Source: Parvimonas sp.
GTDB taxonomy: Bacteria; Bacillota; Clostridia; Tissierellales; Peptoniphilaceae
Reading direction: 5' to 3'
Length of the DNA stretch: 64,000 nucleotides
Assembly (NCBI GenBank): GCA_022770425.1
Contig: JALEHY010000040.1
Coordinates: forward strand, 7,601-71,600
Shown here: piece by piece, positions 49,381-57,363 of the stretch
How the letters are laid out: each line of letters begins with the position of its first letter
How positions within the stretch are numbered: the stretch's first letter is position 1
Program-made: the position numbers and the translations under genes
Notes under the pieces: model-generated
The model's input: the letters and a program-made list of their open reading frames with translations, nothing else
Told to the model about the DNA's origin: nothing
Databases searched by the model: none

Positions 49381-51585
49381 ATGAAAAAATTTAAAAAGAT
49401 ATTTGCTGCAATATTGTCTGTATATTTTGTATTTCAAACTTGTATATCAGTTTTTGCACAAAATAATACACATGATGATGTAATTACAAAAATGTATATA
49501 AAAAATGAAAATGGAGGAGAAATTGGAAAATTAGATAAGTGGCAACAATTTAGGGTTTATGCTGAATTTAATTTACCAAATGGAAAGGTTCATGAAAATG
49601 ATACAACAACTATAAATGTTCCAAATGAGTTAGCAATTGGAGCTCAATCCCCTTCGTTTGAAATTAAAGATAGTAAAGGTCAAGTTGTTGCAAATGCGTT
49701 ATATGATTCTGAAAAGAATACCGTTAAACTTACTTATACTAAATATGTTGAAAATCATTCAAATATATCCGGAAATTTGTTTTTTTATGTTAGAGTTAAC
49801 CATAAAAAAGTCAAGGACGAAAAGGATATTGAATTGAAATTTACAGTTGAAAATAAAGTTTTTACTGTCGGAACAATTCATTTTAATGGAATTGGAAAAC
49901 CGACACCTTATGTATTGAGAAAAACCGGTTGGCAAATAATTGAAAAAGTCGGACGTATCGGTTATGGTATAAACATTAATGAAACAAATCAAGAAATTAA
50001 AAACGGAGAATTTATCGATACTCTTTTATCACCTAATTTTTACTATTTGAAAGATACTTTGGTAATTTGGAAAGGAGAATGGGGAATTGATGAAAATGGA
50101 GGAATTGACTTAGTTCCACAGACAAAAAAGGATATTACAAACTCTCTGAATGTGATTTGGAATGAAAGTGGTACAGGATTTACATTAAAATTTGGAACTT
50201 TGAATAAGGGTGAAGGCATTAAAATAATGTATGATGTAAAGGCAAATTATTCACCTGCTGATGGAGAAATTTTTAAAAATAAGGCAATATTAAAAAGTAA
50301 CGATATTGTAATCAGAGAGCAACAGTTAGAAAATAAGTATCAAATAGCAGGCGGTTCTGCTGAAGGATATGTATTTAAAATAAAAATTAAAAAAGTGGCT
50401 GATGATGGAGTAACTCCGCTTAAAGGAGCTAAATTTGATGTAATTCGTAATGCAAATAATCAAAAAGTCGGAGCAATAGAAACAAATTCTGAAGGATATG
50501 GAGAGATTGGTGGATTACTAAAAGATACATACAGTTTGTATGAAACTGATGCACCAATCGGATATAGTAAATTGAAAGATCCGGTTGTTGTAAATGTAAA
50601 TGAATTTGGTAATGATAAAATTGTTCTAAAAAATATTGTAAATAAGAGAGAATTGACCTCTGTTTATGTAGAAAAGAAATGGGTAGGACCTGAGAAAGAA
50701 AAAATAGAAGTATCTGTCTATAACGAAAAAGATGAAAATAACATCTTAGAGAAAAAAGAAATAACAAAGGCAGATAATTGGACTTACACATTTAAGAATT
50801 TACCGAAGTATAATGCAGACGGAAGTGAAGCGAAGTATAAGGTAAAAGAAAAAGAAATAGCGAATTATGAAAGTGCAATAATAGTAGGACCTACAGGAGC
50901 ATATATAATTACAAATACTAATGTGGAAAAAACAGAAGTAAAAGTAGAAAAGAAATGGGTAGGGCCTGAGAAAGAAAAAATAGAAGTATCTGTCTATAAC
51001 GAAAAAGATGAAAATAACATCTTAGAGAAAAAAGAAATAACAAAGGCAGATAATTGGACTTACACATTTAAGAATTTACCAAAGTACAATGCAGACGGAA
51101 GTGAAGCGAAGTATAAGGTAAAAGAAGAAAAAGTGGAAAGCTATAAGACAGAAATAAAAGAGTCAGAAAAAAATAGCTTTGAAATTACAAATACTAATGT
51201 AGAAGAAATTAAAATACCTGTTGAAAAGAAGTGGGTAGGAGAAAAATTAGAAGAAATAGTTGTGATATTGAGTGCAGACAATAAAGAAATAAAAGAGATA
51301 AAATTAAATGATGCTAATCAATGGAAAAATGAATTTAGTAATCTACCAAAATATAATAAAGAAACAGGAAAACTTATACAATATATAATAAAAGAAAAAG
51401 AAATAGAGGGATATATTACAGAAATACAAGGGAGTGTTGAAAGAGGATTTGTTATAACTAATAAACAAGTATTGAAAGAAAAGTTGCCGAAAACTGCAAT
51501 AAATATTTCAGAAAATGTTTATTTGACAATATTTGGCTTGTTTAGTTTGATGTTTGTAGTTTTAAAAAGAAAAAGTGAAAAATAA
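49381..51585 (+). CDS. Cell-wall-anchored adhesin with SpaA and Cna-B repeats
   Basis: 734 aa from the ATG at 49381, 5 bp after AAGGAG. A signal peptide ends near SVFA-Q (about 26). A collagen-binding-like N-terminal region covers about 30-330, a SpaA/prealbumin-like domain about 335-425 (PLKGAKFDVIRNANNQKVGA), and three Cna-B repeats start at about 430, 522 and 613 with the shared VEKKWVG. The C terminus is LPKTA (702-706), a hydrophobic stretch and KRKSEK. The fifth motif residue is Ala instead of Gly. The first two repeats are almost identical at DNA level. It likely attaches to host matrix after sortase anchoring; no sortase gene is nearby. Confidence 0.88.
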   Translation: MKKFKKIFAAILSVYFVFQTCISVFAQNNTHDDVITKMYIKNENGGEIGKLDKWQQFRVYAEFNLPNGKVHENDTTTINVPNELAIGAQSPSFEIKDSKGQVVANALYDSEKNTVKLTYTKYVENHSNISGNLFFYVRVNHKKVKDEKDIELKFTVENKVFTVGTIHFNGIGKPTPYVLRKTGWQIIEKVGRIGYGININETNQEIKNGEFIDTLLSPNFYYLKDTLVIWKGEWGIDENGGIDLVPQTKKDITNSLNVIWNESGTGFTLKFGTLNKGEGIKIMYDVKANYSPADGEIFKNKAILKSNDIVIREQQLENKYQIAGGSAEGYVFKIKIKKVADDGVTPLKGAKFDVIRNANNQKVGAIETNSEGYGEIGGLLKDTYSLYETDAPIGYSKLKDPVVVNVNEFGNDKIVLKNIVNKRELTSVYVEKKWVGPEKEKIEVSVYNEKDENNILEKKEITKADNWTYTFKNLPKYNADGSEAKYKVKEKEIANYESAIIVGPTGAYIITNTNVEKTEVKVEKKWVGPEKEKIEVSVYNEKDENNILEKKEITKADNWTYTFKNLPKYNADGSEAKYKVKEEKVESYKTEIKESEKNSFEITNTNVEEIKIPVEKKWVGEKLEEIVVILSADNKEIKEIKLNDANQWKNEFSNLPKYNKETGKLIQYIIKEKEIEGYITEIQGSVERGFVITNKQVLKEKLPKTAINISENVYLTIFGLFSLMFVVLKRKSEK
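50668..51126 (+). repeat. Duplicated Cna-B repeat DNA in the adhesin gene
   Basis: Units 50668-50850 and 50944-51126 (period 276 bp) match with only a few base changes over about 183 bp. A third, diverged unit runs from about 51217. Such repeats can expand or contract by slippage or recombination. Confidence 0.85.
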
Positions 51586-51890
51586 TTGGAGTTAATCCCA
51601 AATTAAGGATAATAAACTTCAGTAATTAAAGTTAGGGGGGGAACTGTTAGTAGTTTCTCCTCTTTTTATGTGGATATGAGAATTGATATTAAGCATGACT
51701 TATTATTTAATTACTGTCCTTTTCATATTAAGACTCTTTAATTTATGATATACTAATTATTATAAAAAATCTGTTAATTAATACAAGATAAAAATAAAAT
51801 TTAATATGAAGTCATTTTTTATATTATTTTTATAATATTAGAATAGAGAATTGATAAATAAATTTTTGAATTTTTTTACGGAGGAGAAAT
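51586..51890. other. 305-bp gap between adhesin and recombinase
   Basis: It contains the adhesin terminator (51637-51667) and then AT-rich sequence with no supported reading frame. A 10-bp inverted pair, TTCATATTAA (51722-51731) and TTAATATGAA (51802-51811), lies upstream of the recombinase gene and may be chance in this composition. Confidence 0.5.
51637..51667 (+). terminator. Terminator after the adhesin gene
   Basis: GGGGGAACT and AGTTTCTCC arms (51637-51645 and 51652-51660, two G-T pairs) followed by TCTTTTT. Confidence 0.65.
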
Positions 51891-52490
51891 ATGAAATACG
51901 GATATGCAAGAGTATCTTCAAAAGAGCAAAATGTCGATAGGCAGATAACTGCTATTTTAAAAGAAGGAGTAGAGTTGAATAACGTATATATTGATAAAGC
52001 AAGTGGTAAAACCTTCAATAGAAAAAAGTATAAAAAATTATTGAAAAAATTAAAAGACGGAGATGAATTGTATATAAAGTCAATTGACAGACTTGGTAGG
52101 AATTATGATGAAATTATAAAAGAGTGGAACTATATTACAAAAACACGAAATATTGATATCGTAGTCTTGGATTTTCCTCTATTGGATACAAGAAAACAAA
52201 TAAATAATATAACCGGAAAATTTTTGGCAGATATAGTTTTACAAATATTATCTTATGTTGCTCAAATTGAAAGAGAAAATACATTGCAAAGACAAAAAGA
52301 AGGAATAGATGAAGCAATGAAGAAAGGCATTAAATTTGGTAGACCTAAAAAAGAAATTCCTGAAGTGTTTAAAGAAATTGTCAAGGAATGGAAAAATAAA
52401 AATATAGGTTCAAGAGAGTGTGCAAAGATTTTGAATGTAAGTCATACAACTTTTTATAGATGGATTAAAATGCATAATATTAATGAATAA
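51891..52490 (+). CDS. Serine recombinase of the resolvase/invertase family
   Basis: 199 aa with GGAGGAG 5 bp before the ATG. The catalytic serine is in YARVSSKEQNVDRQ (about 5-18), SIDRLGRNYDEII (about 64-76) holds the conserved Arg residues, and AQIERENTLQRQKEGI (about 125-140) is the family helix E. A C-terminal HTH (about 155-197) has SRECAKILNVSHTTFYRWIK. It cuts and rejoins DNA at paired sites as an invertase or resolvase. Its target is not obvious. It sits between the adhesin and a decayed non-coding region. Confidence 0.9.
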   Translation: MKYGYARVSSKEQNVDRQITAILKEGVELNNVYIDKASGKTFNRKKYKKLLKKLKDGDELYIKSIDRLGRNYDEIIKEWNYITKTRNIDIVVLDFPLLDTRKQINNITGKFLADIVLQILSYVAQIERENTLQRQKEGIDEAMKKGIKFGRPKKEIPEVFKEIVKEWKNKNIGSRECAKILNVSHTTFYRWIKMHNINE

Positions 52491-52753
52491 AAAAATTATT
52501 ATTTAATAAAATTTATGCAATTATTCTAACAAATTCTCTTATAAATTAATTACGATAATAGTTGATAATTTAAAAAAATTTTAAAAATTAAAGATATAAA
52601 ATAAATCCGCCTTGTACAAAACATATTAAAGTGATAATTTAATAATTAAAAAAATAATAATGAGAATATACTGATGTAGATAAATAATTGTGATTGAATT
52701 TATAATGAATTTGTAGAATAATTTAATTCCATATGAGTCTGTAAATAATTTTG

Positions 52754-52810
52754 TGTATCAACCTAAATCCTGAGAAATGGTAAGTGGTTGATACATTTTT
52801 TATGTATCAA
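52754..52810. repeat. Overlapping inverted repeats with two alternative hairpins
   Basis: TGTATCAACC (52754-52763) pairs with GGTTGATACA (52786-52795), followed by six T residues, like a terminator. The middle arm can instead pair with ATGTATCAA (52802-52810) as TTGATACAT at 52788-52796. The two hairpins exclude one another. Confidence 0.6.
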
Positions 52811-53048
52811 TAGATATTTATTTATAGAAAAATGAAGATTGTGTTATTTTTATACGAATTTAATTAACTGTCAACTTTTTTAAAAATTTTCATATAAATT
52901 AAATGTATTTTCAATTTTCTAAGGTGTCAATCATTCATCAAAAAAATATTGATAACTGAGATATTACACAGTTTTTTTCATTTTATTTTATCATGTTATA
53001 TTTTTAAAGACAAAATTGTAATAATAAATTGTCCACGAGAAAAAATCT

Positions 53049-53186
53049 CTAACAGCTTTGATATTTCTCTGTTAATCGTCTTAAATTTATTGTTAGATGT
53101 TTATATTTTGCGTTACAATTATTATACATTTCGTTGAGTTTACTTTCTTTAGTTTTTAGTTCAACTGTTATTTTGACTCTTCGAGA
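53049..53186 (-). pseudogene. Relic of an unknown gene, copy B
   Basis: The minus strand reads RRVKITVELKTKESKLNE then MYNNCNAKYKHLTINLRRLT and EKYQSC-stop, without a good start. The core aligns with the relic at 26686-26815. Two unlinked decayed copies in long intergenic spaces suggest a former mobile or repeated gene. The family is not recognised. Confidence 0.4.
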
Positions 53187-53301
53187 TATTTTTTATATGT
53201 AGATGTTATCATCATGAGGACTATATAAAAATTATTAATTGATTTGTAGGATATATTACAAATTTTTAAATACAATTTGAAAATTTACATCAATCGAATT
53301 T

Positions 53302-53532
53302 TTATTTTGACTTTAGTGTATATAATAAAAGTCTTATATAATATAATGTATATAGTGTCAAACAAATCAATATTACAAAAATAAACAATTCAATTAAGAA
53401 ATCTTTTCTGATATATGAAGTTTTTTCAATTGAATATAATAAAATCTGAGAAATTTTACATATTATTTCTAATGACAATGCTTTGTTTACAATAAAGTTT
53501 TTGAGTGAAAAATATTTTTTTAATTTTTTCAT
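53302..53532 (-). CDS. Small membrane protein, unknown function
   Basis: 76 aa on the minus strand with a very strong GAGGAGGAG 2-4 bp before the ATG at 53532, so it is translated. The N-terminal half is basic and mixed (MKKLKKYFSLKNFIVNKALS), and a long hydrophobic segment lies at about 46-72 (ELFIFVILICLTLYTLYYIRLLLY). No family is recognised. It has its own consensus promoter and a hairpin leader, and lies back-to-back with the tmRNA gene. Confidence 0.65.
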   Translation of the reverse strand: MKKLKKYFSLKNFIVNKALSLEIICKISQILLYSIEKTSYIRKDFLIELFIFVILICLTLYTLYYIRLLLYTLKSK

Positions 53533-53562
53533 AACTCCTCCTCGTTATATATAAAAAATTAT

Positions 53563-53618
53563 CCAGTTGTTAAAACTGGAGTTGATATAATTATATCATT
53601 GGTTTATGAAAAAGTCAA
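53563..53618 (-). promoter_or_regulatory. Promoter and hairpin leader of the small membrane protein gene
   Basis: Minus strand: TTGACT (53618-53613), 17 bp and TATAAT (53595-53590). The leader then has TCCAGTT/AACTGGA pairing (53580-53562) followed by a T-rich run before the ribosome site, like an attenuator. Confidence 0.6.
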
Positions 53619-53713
53619 TATAGGTAAAAATTTTTTATTTAATATAAAAAAATTAAAACTATTGTGTTATAGTATGTAGAATTTTTGAAATTAAAAAATA
53701 TGTATTATTTTTG

Positions 53714-53742
53714 TTGACAATTATGTAAAATATGGGTATAAT
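53714..53742 (+). promoter_or_regulatory. tmRNA promoter
   Basis: TTGACA (53714-53719), exactly 17 bp and TATAAT (53737-53742), 16 bp upstream of the mature tmRNA 5' end. This is a full consensus promoter. Confidence 0.85.
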
Positions 53743-53758
53743 ACATAATGTAAAATAT

Positions 53759-54106
53759 GGGGATGAATTGGCTTAGACGGGGAAATTGCAGTATTATAAG
53801 CGAGTTGTTGTATCCAATCAACATAAAAAATGGTAAATTAAATATAAACGCAGAAAATAATAATTTTGCATTAGCTGCCTAAGCAGCTTTTTGGAGATTA
53901 AGTTTTTCCCACAAAAATATAATCTCTATCATTAATTAAGTGGGCAACTGTTAAAAATTTTCTTAGTCTTTTAACAGTATTTATAAGATACCTCTAGATG
54001 AGTTTGTTGATTTATAGTTTATTGGGAATTTTAAAATTAACTGTACTCGGAGAAAGTGATATGAATGTTTTTTCGGACGTGGGTTCGACACCCACCATCT
54101 CCACCA
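53759..54106 (+). ncRNA. ssrA: Transfer-messenger RNA (tmRNA)
   Basis: 348 nt. The 5' end GGGGATG pairs with CATCTCC before the encoded ACCA at the 3' end (54103-54106), forming the tRNA-like acceptor. A T-arm with GGTTCGA lies just upstream. The tag reading frame is AAC GCA GAA AAT AAT AAT TTT GCA TTA GCT GCC TAA (53847-53882), giving NAENNNFALAA, or AENNNFALAA if translation resumes at GCA. The Ala-Leu-Ala-Ala end targets tagged proteins to proteases. It rescues ribosomes stalled on broken mRNA with SmpB, which is not encoded in this window. Confidence 0.95.
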
Positions 54107-54109
54107 ATA

Positions 54110-54330
54110 AAAAACTTTCTTTTATGTATCGGATACAATTGACTTTTTAAGTAAATTCACTATTTGGGATGGAAAAATCTCTTAGTGATAAAGTTTACTT
54201 TTCGTGTTTCCGAACTGCATATGATTATACCGTATTGAATACGGAATTAGGTATTATATCTATGGTTTGATTACAGGAACTCTTATAGTATAAGTTATTT
54301 TAAAATAACTTATACTATAAGAGTTTTTTA
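54110..54330 (+). ncRNA. Candidate structured RNA after the tmRNA gene
   Basis: This sequence has no reading frame but is rich in pairing. A rod forms from CGGATAC with GTGTTTCCG, continuing as AAGTAAA-TTCACTA with TAGTGA-TAAAGTTTACTT (about 54138-54212). A second hairpin is CCGTATT-g-AATACGG (about 54229-54243). The region ends in a 48-bp perfect palindrome that acts as a terminator (54278-54325). It could be the trailer of the tmRNA transcript or an independent small RNA. A 6S-like rod is a possibility I cannot confirm. Confidence 0.4.
54278..54330 (+). terminator. Terminator with a 24-bp perfect stem
   Basis: Arms AACTCTTATAGTATAAGTTA-TTTT (54278-54301) and its exact reverse complement (54302-54325) are followed by TTTT. 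The stem is unusually long and flawless for a terminator. Confidence 0.8.
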
Positions 54331-54441
54331 GTATATTTTAAAATTTTAATGTCAATAAATATCATTTTTTTTTAATTTTAAATTTAACCTTTAGTGTTTA
54401 CATGTATTATATTTATCTTTCTATTAAATATTTGTAATTTA

Positions 54442-54450
54442 TGTTATAAT
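54442..54450 (+). promoter_or_regulatory. Possible cas operon promoter
   Basis: TGTTATAAT (54442-54450) is an extended -10 box about 108 bp upstream of cas3. The -35 region is poor. The leader downstream is AT-rich and has AAGGAG at 54543-54548. Confidence 0.4.
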
Positions 54451-54557
54451 TAATATATGTTATTTCATTATAATTTACTTTAATTAACTTATCAAAAATG
54501 GAGTTATGATTATAATATTATTAAAATTAATAATTGTGTAATAAGGAGTATTTTTAG

Positions 54558-57359
54558 ATGAAAGGTAGTGTTGATAATTTTCTTTGGGCTAAGAAGAAAG
54601 AGCATGATGGAAATATGTACTGGTTGAGTTTGAGACAACATCTTGAAGATACTAAAAATGTTGCCGGACTATTGTGGGAACATTGGTTAGGGAACGGTCA
54701 AAAAAAGTTGATAAATGATTCTTTAGATGACAATTCTAAAGGGAAAGGGAAAAATTTAATAGAATTTTTAGCTGCTGTTCATGATATCGGAAAGGCAACT
54801 CCTTATTTTCAGACGATGAAGGGATATATGTATTCGCCTGAATTAGACTTGAATTTATTGAATAAATTAGAGAAGATATTTGAAAATATTACCAAATTTA
54901 ATGAAAGTAAACCAAATAGCCTAAAATTTAAGCATGATATTGCAGGGCAGACTTTGTTGTGTAGTTATGGCGTTAAAGACGATATAAGTAGTATTATCGG
55001 TGGGCATCATGGTAAGCCTGTTGACGAAAAGTCAGAATATGTTGGAAAAGAAAAATCTCAATGTAGTAGCTATTTTCAAACTGAAAATACTAATTCAAAA
55101 AATTACAAAACTTGGGATGAAACACAAAAGTTAATTTTTCAATGGGCGTTGGATGTTTCCGGATTTAGTTGTGTTGATAATTTACCTTCTGTAAAAATGC
55201 AAGGTCAGATTATTCTTTCCGGGTTGCTTATCATGGCTGATTGGATTGCAAGTAATGAATTGTATTTTCCGCTTTTTAATATATATGACAGTAACAGTAA
55301 TGTCGATAATAGAGTTGAAAATGGTTTTGAAAAGTGGAAAAAAGCGACGGTTTGGGAATCATCTGAATGTTTTGATTTTAGTGAATTATACAGACAAAGG
55401 TTTGGATTTGATCCGAAAATATTTCAACTTACTTTGGCTGAGAAAATATCCGAAACAACATCACCCGGTATAGTTATCGTTGAAGCTCCTCCGGGAGAAG
55501 GTAAAACAGAGGCTGCTTTAATTGTTGCAGAACAGTTGGCTTATAAATTAGGTAGAAATGGAATATTTTTCGGATTGCCTACTCAAGCAACTTCAAATGG
55601 GATTTTCCCGAGAATAAGAAAGTGGTTAGAGAGTGTGAATAATGATCGGGAAGGTTTGAAAGACGAAATTTCTTTACGATTAGTTCATAGTAAGGCTCAT
55701 TTAAATGAAGATTTCTTAGATTTGTGTAAGAACGTTAATATTATTGACACAAATGATGGAAAGGTTTTTGTTAATGAGTGGTTTTCCGGAAGAAAAAAAG
55801 CAATTTTGGATGATTTTGTAGTAGGAACTGTAGATCAGTTTTTAATGCTTGCTTTGAAACAAAGGCATTTGGCTTTAAGACATTTAGGATTTAGTAAAAA
55901 AGTAGTGATTATAGATGAAGTTCATGCTTATGATGCTTATATGAGCAAGTACTTATTAGAGGCAATAAAGTGGATGGGTTCATACAATGTCCCCGTTATA
56001 ATTTTGTCGGCAACTTTGTCAGAAAAAAGACGTGAAAAAATAGTACAAAATTATATGATGGGAACAGGTAGAAAAATTAGCGATATATCGTACATTAAAG
56101 ATGATTTAAAAGATTGTCCTTATCCGTTGATTACATATAATGACAACGAAAAAGTTTATCAAGTTTCTGAATTTGAACAAAAATGTATTAAGTCTGTTAA
56201 TGTTGAAACTTTATTAGAGGAAGACTTGTTGTCAAAGTTAAAAGTTTTGTTATGTAATGGTGGTGTTGTCGGTATAATAGTAAATACTGTAAAAAGAGCA
56301 CAATATTTTGCAGAGCAATTGTCTAACGAATTTGGTGAAGATTTAATCGAGGTATTACATTCAAGTTTTATATCAACTGAAAGAGTGGAAAAAGAAAATC
56401 GTCTTATGAGTATGATTGGTAAAGGTAGGACAAGACCTAATAAAAAAATTGTTGTCGGGACTCAGGTTATTGAGCAGTCTTTAGATATAGACTTTGATGT
56501 TATGATTAGTGATTTGGCTCCGATGGATTTGTTAATTCAACGTATGGGACGATTGCATAGGCATGATATTGAGAGAGTAAATAGTCACAAAGATGCGAAA
56601 TTTTATGTTTTGGGAACGAGCAATGACTTTAAGTTTGAAGAGGGTTCTTCTTATATTTACGGAAATTATTTATTGGCGAGAACTCAATACTTTTTACCGA
56701 AAAAAATAAATGTACCTTCTGATATTTCTAATCTTATTCAAAAAACTTACAAATTTGAATCAGAACGTGATAATTTTAAGAAATCTACTTTAAAAGATGA
56801 AGACATTTTTTTGGATACCCAGTTGGAAGATAGGGTTTTTGAATTTAAAAAAGATCATATGTTAAAACTTAAAGAATTGGAAAAAAAAGCTGAAAAATAC
56901 AGAGTTTTAGTTTCTACAGGAGAAAGCAAATATCACGAAATAAGTTTAAACGGTTGGATTAAAAATCCGGTACAAAGTAACATGGACGAAATTTCTTATG
57001 CGTGTGTTAGAGATACTGAGGAAAGCGTTGAAGTTATAGCTTTAAAAAAGGTTGGAAACGGATATGGTTTGTTTAATGAATTGGAAGACATTTCTGATAA
57101 AATTAATGATTTTGAAATAGCTAAGAAAATTGCAAGTAACAGTTTGAAACTTCCGACTTCACTTACTAAATTTTATAATATTGAGTCAACGATTGGAGAA
57201 CTCGAAGATTATAATCTTACTAATCTTAAAAACTGGGAAGAATCAGTGCTTCTTAACGGGTTACTTGGAATTATATTTGATGATAATAACGAGTTTAAAT
57301 TTAAGGATGTAAAATTAATATATGATAAAAAATACGGTTTAAAATTAGAAAGGATGTGA
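54558..57359 (+). CDS. cas3: CRISPR-associated helicase-nuclease Cas3 (type I-E)
   Basis: 933 aa with AAGGAG 9 bp before the ATG. The HD nuclease domain is N-terminal: H28, H75-D76 in AAVHDIGKATPYF, H126, and H150-H151 in IIGGHHGK. The SF2 helicase has Walker A APPGEGKTEAA (K316), DEVH in VIIDEVHAYDAYMSKYL (about 450-466), SATLS, and QRMGRLHRH. Cas3 is recruited by the Cascade R-loop and then unwinds and degrades target DNA. All seven other I-E genes follow on the same strand. Confidence 0.95.
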   Translation: MKGSVDNFLWAKKKEHDGNMYWLSLRQHLEDTKNVAGLLWEHWLGNGQKKLINDSLDDNSKGKGKNLIEFLAAVHDIGKATPYFQTMKGYMYSPELDLNLLNKLEKIFENITKFNESKPNSLKFKHDIAGQTLLCSYGVKDDISSIIGGHHGKPVDEKSEYVGKEKSQCSSYFQTENTNSKNYKTWDETQKLIFQWALDVSGFSCVDNLPSVKMQGQIILSGLLIMADWIASNELYFPLFNIYDSNSNVDNRVENGFEKWKKATVWESSECFDFSELYRQRFGFDPKIFQLTLAEKISETTSPGIVIVEAPPGEGKTEAALIVAEQLAYKLGRNGIFFGLPTQATSNGIFPRIRKWLESVNNDREGLKDEISLRLVHSKAHLNEDFLDLCKNVNIIDTNDGKVFVNEWFSGRKKAILDDFVVGTVDQFLMLALKQRHLALRHLGFSKKVVIIDEVHAYDAYMSKYLLEAIKWMGSYNVPVIILSATLSEKRREKIVQNYMMGTGRKISDISYIKDDLKDCPYPLITYNDNEKVYQVSEFEQKCIKSVNVETLLEEDLLSKLKVLLCNGGVVGIIVNTVKRAQYFAEQLSNEFGEDLIEVLHSSFISTERVEKENRLMSMIGKGRTRPNKKIVVGTQVIEQSLDIDFDVMISDLAPMDLLIQRMGRLHRHDIERVNSHKDAKFYVLGTSNDFKFEEGSSYIYGNYLLARTQYFLPKKINVPSDISNLIQKTYKFESERDNFKKSTLKDEDIFLDTQLEDRVFEFKKDHMLKLKELEKKAEKYRVLVSTGESKYHEISLNGWIKNPVQSNMDEISYACVRDTEESVEVIALKKVGNGYGLFNELEDISDKINDFEIAKKIASNSLKLPTSLTKFYNIESTIGELEDYNLTNLKNWEESVLLNGLLGIIFDDNNEFKFKDVKLIYDKKYGLKLERM

Positions 57360-57363
57360 TAAT

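Larger units (their letters stand above)
52491..53301. other. 811-bp decayed non-coding region
   Basis: AT-rich, without a supported intact gene. It contains the three-part TGTATCAA/TTGATACA hairpin array (52754-52810) and a minus-strand gene relic (53049-53186). A plus-strand open frame at 52949-53137 runs across the relic, lacks a ribosome site, and is not accepted as a gene. Confidence 0.6.

Noticed and set aside
51722..51811. 10-bp inverted pair as recombinase crossover sites next to the adhesin
   Set aside because: The arms are pure AT-rich words that arise easily by chance. They flank only non-coding DNA upstream of the recombinase, and no clear crossover dinucleotide context is visible.
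52949..53137. Open frame of 62 codons on the + strand
   Set aside because: It has no ribosome site, is rich in low-complexity hydrophobic codons, and lies across a minus-strand gene relic.
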